Shown here: piece by piece, positions 18,515 through 29,268 of the stretch | How positions within the stretch are numbered: position 1 is the first letter of the stretch | Layout of the letters: each line of letters opens with the position of its first letter | Origin: Cupriavidus necator N-1 | Lineage (GTDB): Bacteria > Pseudomonadota > Gammaproteobacteria > Burkholderiales > Burkholderiaceae | Direction: 5' to 3' | Assembly: GCF_000219215.1 (NCBI RefSeq) | Contig: NC_015726.1 | Location: forward strand, 1,612,001-1,676,000 | Length of the DNA stretch: 64,000 bases | Program-made: the position numbers and the translations under genes | Notes under the pieces: generated by a model | Told to the model about the DNA's origin: nothing | What the model saw: only the letters and a program-made list of their open reading frames with translations | Database searches by the model: none

Positions 18515-19669
18515 CTACTCCCCGGATTGCTCCGGAAACACCGGCTCGCCGAGGTTAAGCATCAGCCGGTTCGCCCAGGCAAAGATGGCGACCGAGTGGA
18601 TCAGGTCCAGGATCTCCGCATCCGTGACGCCCGCTTCCCGCAACGGCTTGAGCTGCTCGGCAGTGACTTCGGCGGGCTGTTCGGTCAGTTCGATCGAGAA
18701 CTTCGCGATTGCCTGCTCGCGCGCAGTCGTGCCGGCGGTATGGGGATCGTCGAACACCTGGCGGATCACCTCGTTGCGCTTGGCCAGCTGCTCAAAGCGC
18801 TGGGCATGGACTGACGCGCAGTAGACGCAGCCATTGATGCGGGACACCACCGTGCTGGCCAGTTCGCGTTCGGCGCGCGGCATGCCACCCGGGGCGTACA
18901 TGATGGCGTTGAAGGCGGTGGAGCGCTGGCGCAGGATCTCGGGCTGGTGCACGAGGAACAGGTAGTAGTCCGATACCTTGGCCTTGGGGTGGCTCTCCTC
19001 CAGCACCGCGACCTGCTCGGGCGTGGCGCTGTCGACGGATACCACGTCCAGCCAGGCCTTCCAGTCCAGCACTTCGTTAGTGAAGCCATGCGCGCGGATC
19101 GGGCTCTGCAGCAGGGTGCCGGCCGTGGCGGGCACGGTAGTGATCGCTGGGGTGCCTGCGCCCAGTGCCTGCATCGCCTTGAGTCCGGCGACCAGGCGCA
19201 CCTGGTAGGACAGGAAGGCGATCAGTTGCGCCAGCGTTACCACGTCGGGCGTGGCAAGGCCGGCGGCGGGCAGGGTCTTCAGCGTGGCCTGGTCGCCTTC
19301 CACGGGGCGTTCACTCAGCGTGCGGGTGAAGGCCAGGATGGCGCGCAGGCGCGCGTCGGCGAGCGTGTCGGGGTCGCCCTGCTGGGCGAGGGCGACCAGC
19401 GCGGCGTCGGCCTCGATGGCCTGCAGGCGGGCGCGGTAGTGGGCCACCAGGTCGGCGGCGCCGGCCAGGCGGGCGGCGTAGAGCGCGACCAGCAGGCGCT
19501 CGGCTAGGGTCAGGCCGGGCAGGGCAGGATCGAACAGCCCGTTGTAGCTGCCCTGGGTGGAGGCAACCACCTTGTCGCGTGCGTGACGCAGCGTGTGGAT
19601 GGCGGAGCCGGCGGCTAGGCCGGCGACCTGGTCGACCACGTCAGTGGCGGCAGCGTTGGCTTGGGTCAT
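18515..19669 (-). CDS. AhpD/CMD-fold protein, two-domain fusion
   Basis: A 384-residue protein with two carboxymuconolactone decarboxylase-like halves. The C-terminal half has the AhpD active-site motif SRINGCVYCASVHAQRF (Cys281, Cys284, His288), expected to give thiol peroxidase or redox activity. The N-terminal half (about 1-170) is helical and lacks CxxC. From memory, this pairs a CMD domain of the Avi_7170 type with a peroxidase domain of the Avi_7169 type, which are often separate adjacent genes. GGGAG precedes the ATG at 19669. It is the last gene of the nine-gene leftward operon. Confidence 0.82.
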   Translation of the reverse strand: MTQANAAATDVVDQVAGLAAGSAIHTLRHARDKVVASTQGSYNGLFDPALPGLTLAERLLVALYAARLAGAADLVAHYRARLQAIEADAALVALAQQGDPDTLADARLRAILAFTRTLSERPVEGDQATLKTLPAAGLATPDVVTLAQLIAFLSYQVRLVAGLKAMQALGAGTPAITTVPATAGTLLQSPIRAHGFTNEVLDWKAWLDVVSVDSATPEQVAVLEESHPKAKVSDYYLFLVHQPEILRQRSTAFNAIMYAPGGMPRAERELASTVVSRINGCVYCASVHAQRFEQLAKRNEVIRQVFDDPHTAGTTAREQAIAKFSIELTEQPAEVTAEQLKPLREAGVTDAEILDLIHSVAIFAWANRLMLNLGEPVFPEQSGE

Positions 19670-19719
19670 TTGAAGACTCCCGGAGTGTCGAAGGATTCGT
19701 TGTCGTGCTGGCGCAGCCG

Positions 19720-21039
19720 TCAGTTCCCGGCGGTTTGCTTGCGCGCGGCCACTGCCCGCGCCAGGAATGCGCGGACCCCGCGCCAGGATGCCTCGTCGGC
19801 ACCGGCATTGGCCTCGGGCGTGCCGCCAGTAGTGCTGATACGGCGCGATACCGGATGCGCGTAGACCGCTTGCGTGGTGGGCACGTAGGGAAAGAGGATG
19901 GCATGGCCGGCATGCTCGAAGTCGAGGTGCTCGACCGGATACGGATGGCCGGTCTCGGTTAGCTTGTCGGTGACCATGCGCGAATACAGGCTGGACGGCC
20001 ACGAGCCGTCGTCGGTGCCGGACAGCAGCATCACCGGCCCGTGGATGTGCTCGACCCGGATGCGGGCGCGCGCCACGGCCTCGGCATTCTTCAGCGCGGT
20101 GAGGATGGCGCGCTCGTGCCGGTGCGGCGCCGGGCCTTCGTCGAACGGTGCCCAGCTGGCGTCGGGGTTGTTCTCCCACACATGCGGCAGCGGCTTGTCA
20201 TGGTGCAGCCAGGCTGCGCCCTCACGGCCGATGGCCGGGTCGGCGGCATTCTGGGCGCTATGCACCACCGCGCCCGGCACGTAGCCGACCACCGCCGACA
20301 CCAGATCGGGAAAGGTCGCACCCAGCAGCAGTACCAGCTCCCCGCCGCGCGACTGGCCGGACAGGGCGACAAAGCCATGCGCCGGACGCAGCTCGCGATG
20401 CATCCATTGCAGGCCGCGCTCGAAGTATTCCAGCGGCGTGTTGGAGATATAGTCCGACAGGCCCGGCGCCTTGAAGTAGCCCAGCGCCAGCGCGGCATAG
20501 CCATGCGAGGCATAGAGCGCGGCGCGCGGTTCGTTGATGCCGCCGCCGGACCCGTTGAGCACCATCACCGCCGGGTGCGGCCCGGCGCCAGGCGGGCGGT
20601 ACAGCGTGCCGACCAGCCCGTCCACGCGGATGTCTTCGCGCACCACGCCCGGTGCGGCGAGGCGCTGCACCAGCTCGCTGCGAGCCTCGCCGCCGGCGGC
20701 CGTGACGGTAATCTCGGTCACCAGCGGCCGGATTGCGTCGGTGTGGAACAGCTCGCGGCTGTCCGATGCCACCGGCCGCTGCGCCCACAGCAAGCCCATG
20801 GGCGCCACGCCGTCGTAGCTGCCGCGCACTGGCGCATCGCGCTCCAGGTCCACGCTGCCGTCGCCTGCGGCAATGAAGTCGGCCTGGCTGGCCCAGGCGA
20901 CGTCGCGGCCGCGTACGGTGCGCGTGCTGACGGCCACGGTCTCGCCGGGCCGCAGGCCGGTGATGGCGATGCGGCGCGGCGCGTCGATGAGCGCATCGGC
21001 CGGGGTGATGTCAAGGGTTGGGGCGGTCATCACGGCCAT
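19720..21039 (-). CDS. BAAT-like acyl-CoA thioesterase/hydrolase
   Basis: A 439-residue alpha/beta hydrolase of the acyl-CoA thioesterase / bile acid-CoA:amino acid acyltransferase family. The N-terminal Ig-like domain (about 1-125) is followed by the hydrolase fold with the nucleophile elbow SGQSRGGE (Ser230) and an oxyanion segment NGSGGGINE. The likely acid and His are in SGTDDGSWPS and FEHAGHAILFP. It could cleave or transfer an acyl group from the imported compound. A GTG at 21045 overlapping the binding-protein stop (GTGA) is an alternative start. Cotranscribed with the ABC transporter. Confidence 0.83.
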   Translation of the reverse strand: MAVMTAPTLDITPADALIDAPRRIAITGLRPGETVAVSTRTVRGRDVAWASQADFIAAGDGSVDLERDAPVRGSYDGVAPMGLLWAQRPVASDSRELFHTDAIRPLVTEITVTAAGGEARSELVQRLAAPGVVREDIRVDGLVGTLYRPPGAGPHPAVMVLNGSGGGINEPRAALYASHGYAALALGYFKAPGLSDYISNTPLEYFERGLQWMHRELRPAHGFVALSGQSRGGELVLLLGATFPDLVSAVVGYVPGAVVHSAQNAADPAIGREGAAWLHHDKPLPHVWENNPDASWAPFDEGPAPHRHERAILTALKNAEAVARARIRVEHIHGPVMLLSGTDDGSWPSSLYSRMVTDKLTETGHPYPVEHLDFEHAGHAILFPYVPTTQAVYAHPVSRRISTTGGTPEANAGADEASWRGVRAFLARAVAARKQTAGN

Positions 21040-21041
21040 GC

Positions 21042-22622
21042 TCACTTGCCCGTCCGCGTCACCATCATGGCGGCGGTGCGGTCGCTGGTCATCGGCGTTA
21101 CCTTCAGGCCCTTCTTTGCCGCCCAGATATTCTGGTAGTGGTACAGCGGCACCACGCCGACGTCGTCGGACACCAGCTTGACCGAGCGGCGCAGGATCGT
21201 TTCGCGCTTGGCCGCGTCGAACTCGGCGGTGGATTCCTCCAGTGCGCGGTCTACGGCCGGGTTGCTGTAGTGGCCCCAGTTGGAGGCGCCCAGGCCCTTC
21301 TTGGCGTCCACGGTGGCCAGCACGTTGACCAGCGCATAGCTGGCCTCGCCGGTGCCGTTGCCCCAGGCCAGCATGCTGACCGCGTACTCGTTCTTGTTGG
21401 CACGGCCGGAGTAGACCGACCAGGGCACCACTTCCACCTGGGTCTTCACGCCCACGCGGGTCCAGAACTGCGCCACGGCCTGCGCCGTTTCCGGGCCCTG
21501 CGGGTAGCGGTCGTTGGGGGCATGGATGGTCAGCCTGAAGCCGTCGGGAAAGCCCGCCTCGGCCAGCAGTTTTTTGGCCTGCGCGGGGTCATAGGCGATG
21601 TCCTTGACCTCGGGGTTGTAGCCAAAAGTGCCCTTGGGCATCCACTGGTTGGCTACGGTGGCGGTGTTCTGCAGGATACGGCCCACCACGGCCTCGCGGT
21701 TGATGGCCAGCGACAGCGCCCGGCGCACGCGCACGTCAAGCAGCGGGTTCTTGTCCAGCGGCTTGCCGGCGTTGTCGGTGATGTAGGGGTTGGGGCCAGG
21801 CTTGAAGCTCGGTTGCAGCAGCATCACGCGCAGGCCGTTGTAGGGAAACACGCTGACGGTGGGCGATTGCTTGAGCTTGGCGAGGTCGGACACCGAGACC
21901 TTGTCGATCACGTCCACGTCGCCGGACAGCAGCGCTGCCGTGCGCGCCGGGCCGTTGTTGATGTAGCGGTAGTTGACCTGTTGCCAGATCGCCTTGGCGC
22001 CCCAGTAGCCGTCATTGCGCGCCATGATCACACGGTCGCCCGGGGTGTAAGAGATGAACTTGTACGGGCCGGTGCCCACCACCGCGCGGCCCGCGTTGTA
22101 ATCGTCGGTATTGGCCTTGTCGCCCACGTGCTTGCTGACGATATGCACCGAGGCCAGGTTCAGCGGCAGGTCGGGGTTGGCGATGTTGGTCTTGACCAGC
22201 AGCGTGTACGGGTCCTTGGCGGTGGCGGATTCGATGGTGCGCAGGTAGCCCGAGAACGAGGCCACACTACCCGGCACGTTGCGTGCGCGCTGGTAGGAGA
22301 AGACCACGTCCTCGGCGGTGAAGGGCTTGCCATCCTGCCACTTGACGTCGCGGCGCAGCTTGAATTCCCAGGTCTTGTCGTCCAGCGCCTTCCACGACAG
22401 CGCCAGCCCCGGCTGCAGCTTGTTGTCCTTGTTTTCGATCAGCAGGTCCCAGAAGTGCAGGTCCACCGAGCGGTCGCCGGCGTGGTTGTTCAGCTGGGGG
22501 TCCAGCGACGACAACGGGTCGGCAAAGCCGATCGTCAGCGACTGCGCGGAAGCCACCGCCGCGGCGGCGCAAAGCACGGCGGCCACGGTGGCGCGCAAGG
22601 AGAAGGACGGCGAGCGATTCAT
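21042..22622 (-). CDS. ABC transporter substrate-binding protein, family 5
   Basis: A 526-residue periplasmic binding protein of the peptide/nickel/opine (SBP_bac_5) group. The signal peptide ends near AVASA-QS (about 26). LTIGFADPLSSLDPQLNN and WEFKLRRDVKWQDGKPFTAEDVVFSYQR are the family landmarks. It resembles the KPN_01854-type binding proteins that travel with CMD and monooxygenase genes, as remembered. The gene sits 52 bases behind dppF; a position after the ATPases is unusual but it is clearly part of the same run. It should deliver the substrate to the DppBC-type permease. Confidence 0.87.
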   Translation of the reverse strand: MNRSPSFSLRATVAAVLCAAAAVASAQSLTIGFADPLSSLDPQLNNHAGDRSVDLHFWDLLIENKDNKLQPGLALSWKALDDKTWEFKLRRDVKWQDGKPFTAEDVVFSYQRARNVPGSVASFSGYLRTIESATAKDPYTLLVKTNIANPDLPLNLASVHIVSKHVGDKANTDDYNAGRAVVGTGPYKFISYTPGDRVIMARNDGYWGAKAIWQQVNYRYINNGPARTAALLSGDVDVIDKVSVSDLAKLKQSPTVSVFPYNGLRVMLLQPSFKPGPNPYITDNAGKPLDKNPLLDVRVRRALSLAINREAVVGRILQNTATVANQWMPKGTFGYNPEVKDIAYDPAQAKKLLAEAGFPDGFRLTIHAPNDRYPQGPETAQAVAQFWTRVGVKTQVEVVPWSVYSGRANKNEYAVSMLAWGNGTGEASYALVNVLATVDAKKGLGASNWGHYSNPAVDRALEESTAEFDAAKRETILRRSVKLVSDDVGVVPLYHYQNIWAAKKGLKVTPMTSDRTAAMMVTRTGK

Positions 22623-22674
22623 GGGGCGATTCCTCGGGGCGGTTTCTGGGATGAAAGGGGCTATACGGTGAGCG

Positions 22675-24745
<2,071 letters not shown>

Positions 24746-24749
<4 letters not shown>

Positions 24750-25711
24750 TTCTGCAGCCTCGGGTTGAGGACGTCGCGTAGGCGGTCGCCCACCAGGTTG
24801 ATGGCCACCACGGTCAGCAGCAGCGCAATGCCCGGGAAAAAGCTGATCCAGTATTCGTCGGACAGCATGAACTGGTAGCCATTGGCGATCAGCAGGCCGA
24901 GCGAGGGCTCGGTGACCGGCACGCCCAGGCCGAGAAAGGACAGCGTGGCCTCCAGCGTGATCGCGCGCGCCACCTGCAGCGAGCCGATCACGATCAGCGG
25001 CGGCATGCAGTTGGGCAGGATGTGCCCGACCACGATGCGCCAGTGCGCGATACCCTGGCCGCGCGCGGCCTCGACGTATTCGCGCCGGCTCTCCACCAGG
25101 GCCTGGGCGCGGGCCGTGCGGGCATAGTAGGCCCACTCCAGGATCACCAGCGTCAGCACCACGTTGCCCACGCCCTTGCCCAGGAAGGCCAGGATCATCA
25201 TCGCCACCAGGATGGACGGGAAGGACAGGAGCAGGTCCACGGTGCGCATGATCAGGCTGTCCACGCGCCCGCCGGCATAGGCCGCGAGCAGCCCCAGCAG
25301 CGTGCCGAGCACGCCGGCGAGCGCCGCCGAGCCGACGCCCACCAGCAGGCTGATGCGAAGCCCGTAAATGATGCCGGACAGGATGTCGCGGCCCTGGCCG
25401 TCGGTGCCCAGCCAGTAGCTGTAGGTGCCGGCACCGTTGGCGGTGCCAGGCGCCAGGCGCGCGTCCAGCACATCCAGTTGCAGCAGGTCATAGGGGTTCT
25501 GCGGCGTGAGCCACGGCGCCAGCAGCGCGGTGAGCACCAGCAGCACCAGCACCACCAGCCCGAACACGGCGGTGCGCGAGGCGAGGAAGTCAGCCACCAC
25601 GCGACGCCACGGCGCTTCGCGCCGTAACGCGGGCGCGGCGGGCGCGGCGGGCGCGGCGGGCGGCGCGAAGGCTTCGGCTGCCACTGCGCTGGTCTTGTCG
25701 CTGGCGTTCAT
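24746..25711 (-). CDS. ABC transporter permease, DppC type
   Basis: A 321-residue inner-membrane permease of the DppC/OppC group with about six membrane helices. The N-terminal cytoplasmic segment has an Ala/Pro run coded by a short tandem repeat (25636-25665). The EAA loop that contacts the ATPases is seen as EYVEAARGQGIAHWRIVVGHILPN. The SYWLGTDGQGRDILSGIIYG segment is typical. It overlaps the neighbouring genes by ATGA on both sides. Confidence 0.9.
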
Positions 25712-26715
25712 GCCGCACCCTCCAGCCGCACGCGCGGATCGAGCAGTTTGTAGAGCACGTCGACGATCAGGTTCAGCGTGACGAACAGGCACACCACGAC
25801 CACCAGGTAGGAGACGATCACCGGCCGGTCGAGCGCGTTGATGCTGTCCAGGATCAGCTTGCCGGCGCCGGGCCAGGCGAAGATGTTCTCGGTCACCACC
25901 GCGAACGCGATGGTGGAGCCGAACTCCAGGCCCAGCACCGTCACCAGCGGGATCATGGTGTTGCGCAGCACGTGGCCGAGCACCACGCGCAGCGGCGACA
26001 GGCCCTTGGCGCGCGCGAACCTGACCCAGTCCTGCGGCAATACCTCGCGCACGCCGGCGCGCGTCAGGCGCAGCACCAGCGAGACCTTGAACAAGGACAG
26101 GTTGATGGCCGGCAGGATCATGTGGCGCAGCCCGTCGGCGGTCAGCCAGGACCACGGCACGCCCAGCCATTCCGTGGTGGCGCCGCGCCCGCCCGAAGGC
26201 AGCCAGCCCAGCCGCACGCTGAAGGCCATGATCAGCATCAGGCCGACCCAGAAGGTGGGGAGCGAGAAGCCGACGATGCTGCCGGTCATCAGCACGCGCG
26301 ACAGCGGGTGCTCGGGATACAGACCGGCGAACAGCCCGAGCGGCACGCCCACCAGCACGGCCAGCAGCAGCGCCGCCACCGCCAGCTCCAGCGTGGCCGG
26401 CAGGCGCTGCAGGATCAGCTGGATCGCCGGCACGTTATAGACAAAGCTGTTGCCCAGGTTGCCGTGCAGCGCGCCGTTCAGGAAACCGAGGTACTGGCGC
26501 CACAGCGGCTGGTCCAGCCCGAGCGCGGCGATGATGCGCGCGCGGTCGACCTGGTCCACGTCCTGGCCAATCAGGATGTCGACCGGATTGCCGATGGCAT
26601 GCAGGCCGGCGAAGACGATCACCGTCATCACCAGCACCACCGCGGCCGCCTGCAGCAGGCGGCGCAGCAGCCAGCGCCAGGGCCAGCGGGTGACGGCGCC
26701 TCTTATCGCCCTCAT
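25708..26715 (-). CDS. ABC transporter permease, DppB type
   Basis: A 335-residue DppB-type permease with six predicted membrane helices. Landmarks are the N-terminal RRLLQAAAVVLVMTVIVF helix, FAGLHAIGNPVD, and the EAA loop VRFARAKGLSPLRVVLGHVLRN. An in-frame ATG 15 bases upstream is possible, but the ATG at 26715 overlaps the monooxygenase stop as ATGA. With DppC it forms the channel for the unknown substrate. Confidence 0.9.
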   Translation of the reverse strand: MRAIRGAVTRWPWRWLLRRLLQAAAVVLVMTVIVFAGLHAIGNPVDILIGQDVDQVDRARIIAALGLDQPLWRQYLGFLNGALHGNLGNSFVYNVPAIQLILQRLPATLELAVAALLLAVLVGVPLGLFAGLYPEHPLSRVLMTGSIVGFSLPTFWVGLMLIMAFSVRLGWLPSGGRGATTEWLGVPWSWLTADGLRHMILPAINLSLFKVSLVLRLTRAGVREVLPQDWVRFARAKGLSPLRVVLGHVLRNTMIPLVTVLGLEFGSTIAFAVVTENIFAWPGAGKLILDSINALDRPVIVSYLVVVVCLFVTLNLIVDVLYKLLDPRVRLEGAA

Positions 26716-28160
26716 GGCGCCGGCGTCCATTCGTCGCCGAACACTTCGGGCTCGGCATAGGCTTCCAGGTTGGCGTAGTGGATCTCCACGTCTTCCTGGT
26801 ACAGCAGCCCGGCGATCCCCTGGCCCAGCCGGCGCGCGCCGTCGCTGATGGCCGGGATGTCGCCCGACACCGTGCCGTGCGACAGCGCGGCCGGATAGCA
26901 GAAGCAGTGGATGCGCGACAGCCCGGGGCAGGCGCCGGGCGTCTTCTCGAGGAACTCGAAGGCCGGGCCCAGGTCCGGCGAGTCGTCCAGCTCTTGGTCT
27001 TCCTGGCCGGGGCGGGGTGTGTAGCGGTCGCGCCAGTAGCGGATTTGCGGGGCGAAGGCGGCGAACTCGGGCCGGGTGTCCAGGGCGATGCGGAAACCGG
27101 TGGAGAAGATCAGGAAGTCCAGCTCGAACACGCCCTTGGGCGTGAGCACGCGCAGGCCGTCGCCATGCGGCTCGATCGCTTCGATCGGGCAGCCCAGGTG
27201 GAAGCGCGCATTGGCATGGCGCGAGACCCGCAGAGTGCTGCCGCGCGGCGGCGGCACCTGCTGCGCGTTGATGTAATGGCGGATGCGCCATTTCCATTCA
27301 TCGGACAGCATGGTGTGGCCGTGGACCAGGCCGGGATTGCCCGCGCCCTTGCCCTTGTTGACGCGCGGGATGTCGGCGCGGCGGATCAGCATCTCCACGC
27401 AGGCGGCGCCGGCTTCCAGCGCGGTCGCCGCGCTGTCCATGGCCGAAGCGCCTGCGCCGACCACGCCCACGCGCTTGCCGCGCAGCGTGGCGTAGTCCAT
27501 TTCGTCAGACGAATGCGCCCACAGTTGGCGCGGCAGTTTGCTGGCCACCGGCGGCAGGTAGGCGCCGCCCAGGCCGTCGCGGCCGGTGGCCAGCACCACG
27601 CGGCGCGCCAGTACGGTCTGCGGGCCGTCCGGGGTCTGCATCGACAGCGCGACCAGTCCGTCCGGGCGCGGCACGATGGCATCGACCTGGTGTTCGTTGC
27701 GAATATCCAGCGCCAGCACCTGGCGGTACCAGCGCAGGTAGTCCATCCACTGCAGCCGCGGGATCTTGTCCAGCGCCTCCCAGGCGGCCGTGCCAAACTG
27801 GGCTTCGAACCAGGCGCGGTAAGTCAGCGCCGACAGGCCCAGCGCGGGGCCGGTCAGTTGCTTGGGCGAACGCAGCGTTTCCATGCGCGCGGTGGTGGCC
27901 CACGGGCCTTCGAAGCCGGCCGGGGAACGGTCGAAGGCGCGCACGCGGATGCCGAGATGCGTCAGGGTGGCGCTGGCTGCCAGCCCGGCCATGCCGCCGC
28001 CGATGACAGCGACGTCCAGGATTTCCTGGCCATCCTGGGTGCGCTGGACGGTCCAGCCCTTGGCTGGCAGTTCCAGCCATGACAGGTCCTGGCGCAGGCG
28101 CGCTTCCAGCGCGGCGAGGCCGGCGGCGGGGGTAGGGGCGGAGGCGGATAGGTCAGTCAT
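26712..28160 (-). CDS. FAD-dependent monooxygenase-like protein
   Basis: A 482-residue flavoprotein of the flavin-containing monooxygenase / pyridine nucleotide-disulfide type. The FAD dinucleotide motif GGGMAG is at 54-59 and a second NAD(P)H motif (GVVGAGASAMD) lies near 230. A hallmark FSTGF-type segment (LIFSTGFRIAL) follows near 370. Such enzymes oxygenate N, S or ketone groups. The ATG at 28160 overlaps the lysR stop by eight bases (ATGACTGA). It stands between regulator and transporter genes, so oxidation of the imported compound is inferred. Confidence 0.85.
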   Translation of the reverse strand: MTDLSASAPTPAAGLAALEARLRQDLSWLELPAKGWTVQRTQDGQEILDVAVIGGGMAGLAASATLTHLGIRVRAFDRSPAGFEGPWATTARMETLRSPKQLTGPALGLSALTYRAWFEAQFGTAAWEALDKIPRLQWMDYLRWYRQVLALDIRNEHQVDAIVPRPDGLVALSMQTPDGPQTVLARRVVLATGRDGLGGAYLPPVASKLPRQLWAHSSDEMDYATLRGKRVGVVGAGASAMDSAATALEAGAACVEMLIRRADIPRVNKGKGAGNPGLVHGHTMLSDEWKWRIRHYINAQQVPPPRGSTLRVSRHANARFHLGCPIEAIEPHGDGLRVLTPKGVFELDFLIFSTGFRIALDTRPEFAAFAPQIRYWRDRYTPRPGQEDQELDDSPDLGPAFEFLEKTPGACPGLSRIHCFCYPAALSHGTVSGDIPAISDGARRLGQGIAGLLYQEDVEIHYANLEAYAEPEVFGDEWTPAP

Positions 28161-29163
28161 GGCTTGGAAGTCCGGCATCTTGTGAGAGCGTGTCAGCGTC
28201 GTCGCTGGCATCGCCATAGAGCGACTGCAGCAGCGCGCCGTGTTCGGCGGGCTCGCGCCGCACCAGGTCGGGCAACAGTTCGGCGGCGGCGTCGGCCACG
28301 GCCTGCACCAGCCCCAGCACCGCGGTGCTGGCCGGGCGGGCCTGCGGCGTGATCACGCCGAAGAAAAAGGGAATATCGGCATCGATGGCCCGCACGGCGA
28401 TATCGGTCAGCGGCAGCCCGCGCGCGGTCACGGGTTCCAGCACGGCGATGCCCAGCCCCGCGCGCACCAGCGTGAGCGCGCTGATCGAGGTATTGGTGTC
28501 GATCACGCCCGCTTCAGGCACGCCGGCGCCGGCAAGCGCCCGGTCGACGCGGCGGCGCAGCCGGTAAGGGTTCTGCATGGTGACGATGCGGCGGCCGCGG
28601 CAGTCCTGCAGGGCGATGGCAGGCTGCGCCGCCAGTGGGTCGTCGGCACGCACGGCAGCCACGCAGGCTGACTGGCCGATCCAGTGCACGGTCACGCCGC
28701 GGTGTTCCAGCGGCAGGCTGTTCAGGCCGATATCGGCCGCGCCGGTCAGCACCGCATGCACCACTTGTTCCGGCGACAGGTTCTGCACCGATACCCGCTC
28801 CGGTGCGCACAGCCCGCGTTCGAAGGCCAGCGCCAGGGCCGGCGGCAGCAAGCCGGCTGCCAGCGCCGGGGTCGCGGCAATGCGCAGGGGCCGGCCATCG
28901 CCGCGCGCCAGGGCCGCGGCGCGTGTGCGGATCTGCTGCATGCCGGCCAGCGTCTGCTCGACCTCGTCATAGAGCAGGAAGCCTTGCTCGGTCGGGCTGA
29001 CGCGCGGGCCGCTGCGGGTGAACAGGGCAAAGCCCAGTTCGGCTTCCAGTTCCTGGATCAGTCGCGTAATGGCGGGCTGCGAGCGGCCCAGCAGCCGCCC
29101 GGCAGCGGTGACACTGCCAGTGGTGACCACTGCGGCGAAGGCTTCCAATTGCCGGATTTCCAT
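28153..29163 (-). CDS. LysR regulator heading the nine-gene operon
   Basis: A 336-residue LysR-type regulator. The HTH is at about 1-60 (MEIRQLEAFAAVVTTGSVTAAGRLLGRSQPAITRLI). The effector domain starts near 90, and the tail after about 300 is long and acidic. It is the first gene of the operon and on the same strand, which is unusual since most LysR genes are divergent from their targets; it probably controls its own transcript. The open frame allows starts at two tandem ATGs (29214, 29211), but the HTH begins naturally at 29163. No clear Shine-Dalgarno sequence is seen. Confidence 0.85.
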   Translation of the reverse strand: MEIRQLEAFAAVVTTGSVTAAGRLLGRSQPAITRLIQELEAELGFALFTRSGPRVSPTEQGFLLYDEVEQTLAGMQQIRTRAAALARGDGRPLRIAATPALAAGLLPPALALAFERGLCAPERVSVQNLSPEQVVHAVLTGAADIGLNSLPLEHRGVTVHWIGQSACVAAVRADDPLAAQPAIALQDCRGRRIVTMQNPYRLRRRVDRALAGAGVPEAGVIDTNTSISALTLVRAGLGIAVLEPVTARGLPLTDIAVRAIDADIPFFFGVITPQARPASTAVLGLVQAVADAAAELLPDLVRREPAEHGALLQSLYGDASDDADTLSQDAGLPSHD

Positions 29164-29256
29164 GGGGGCGCGCTTGGAAAGAATGTGTTTTATGGATTCT
29201 GACGCCTTCATCATGCAAATGACAAATACTATTTCTGGATAAGGACATGCGCCAGC

Positions 29257-29262
29257 TATGAT
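29257..29262 (+). promoter_or_regulatory. Candidate -10 box, fused osmoprotectant gene
   Basis: TATGAT lies seven bases before the assumed ATG at 29269, so transcription would start close to the A of the ATG and give a leaderless mRNA. No clear -35 is present. If this box is real, the true start codon may lie further downstream. Confidence 0.3.
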
Positions 29263-29268
29263 GTAGCG

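Noticed and set aside
20041..21138. Long plus-strand frames across the thioesterase and binding-protein genes
   Set aside because: These are shadows of the leftward operon genes, with Arg/His/Gln-rich low-complexity translations.
25636..25665. Tandem GCGGCGGGC-like repeat
   Set aside because: It simply encodes the Ala/Pro run at the DppC-type N-terminus; no sign of a separate element.
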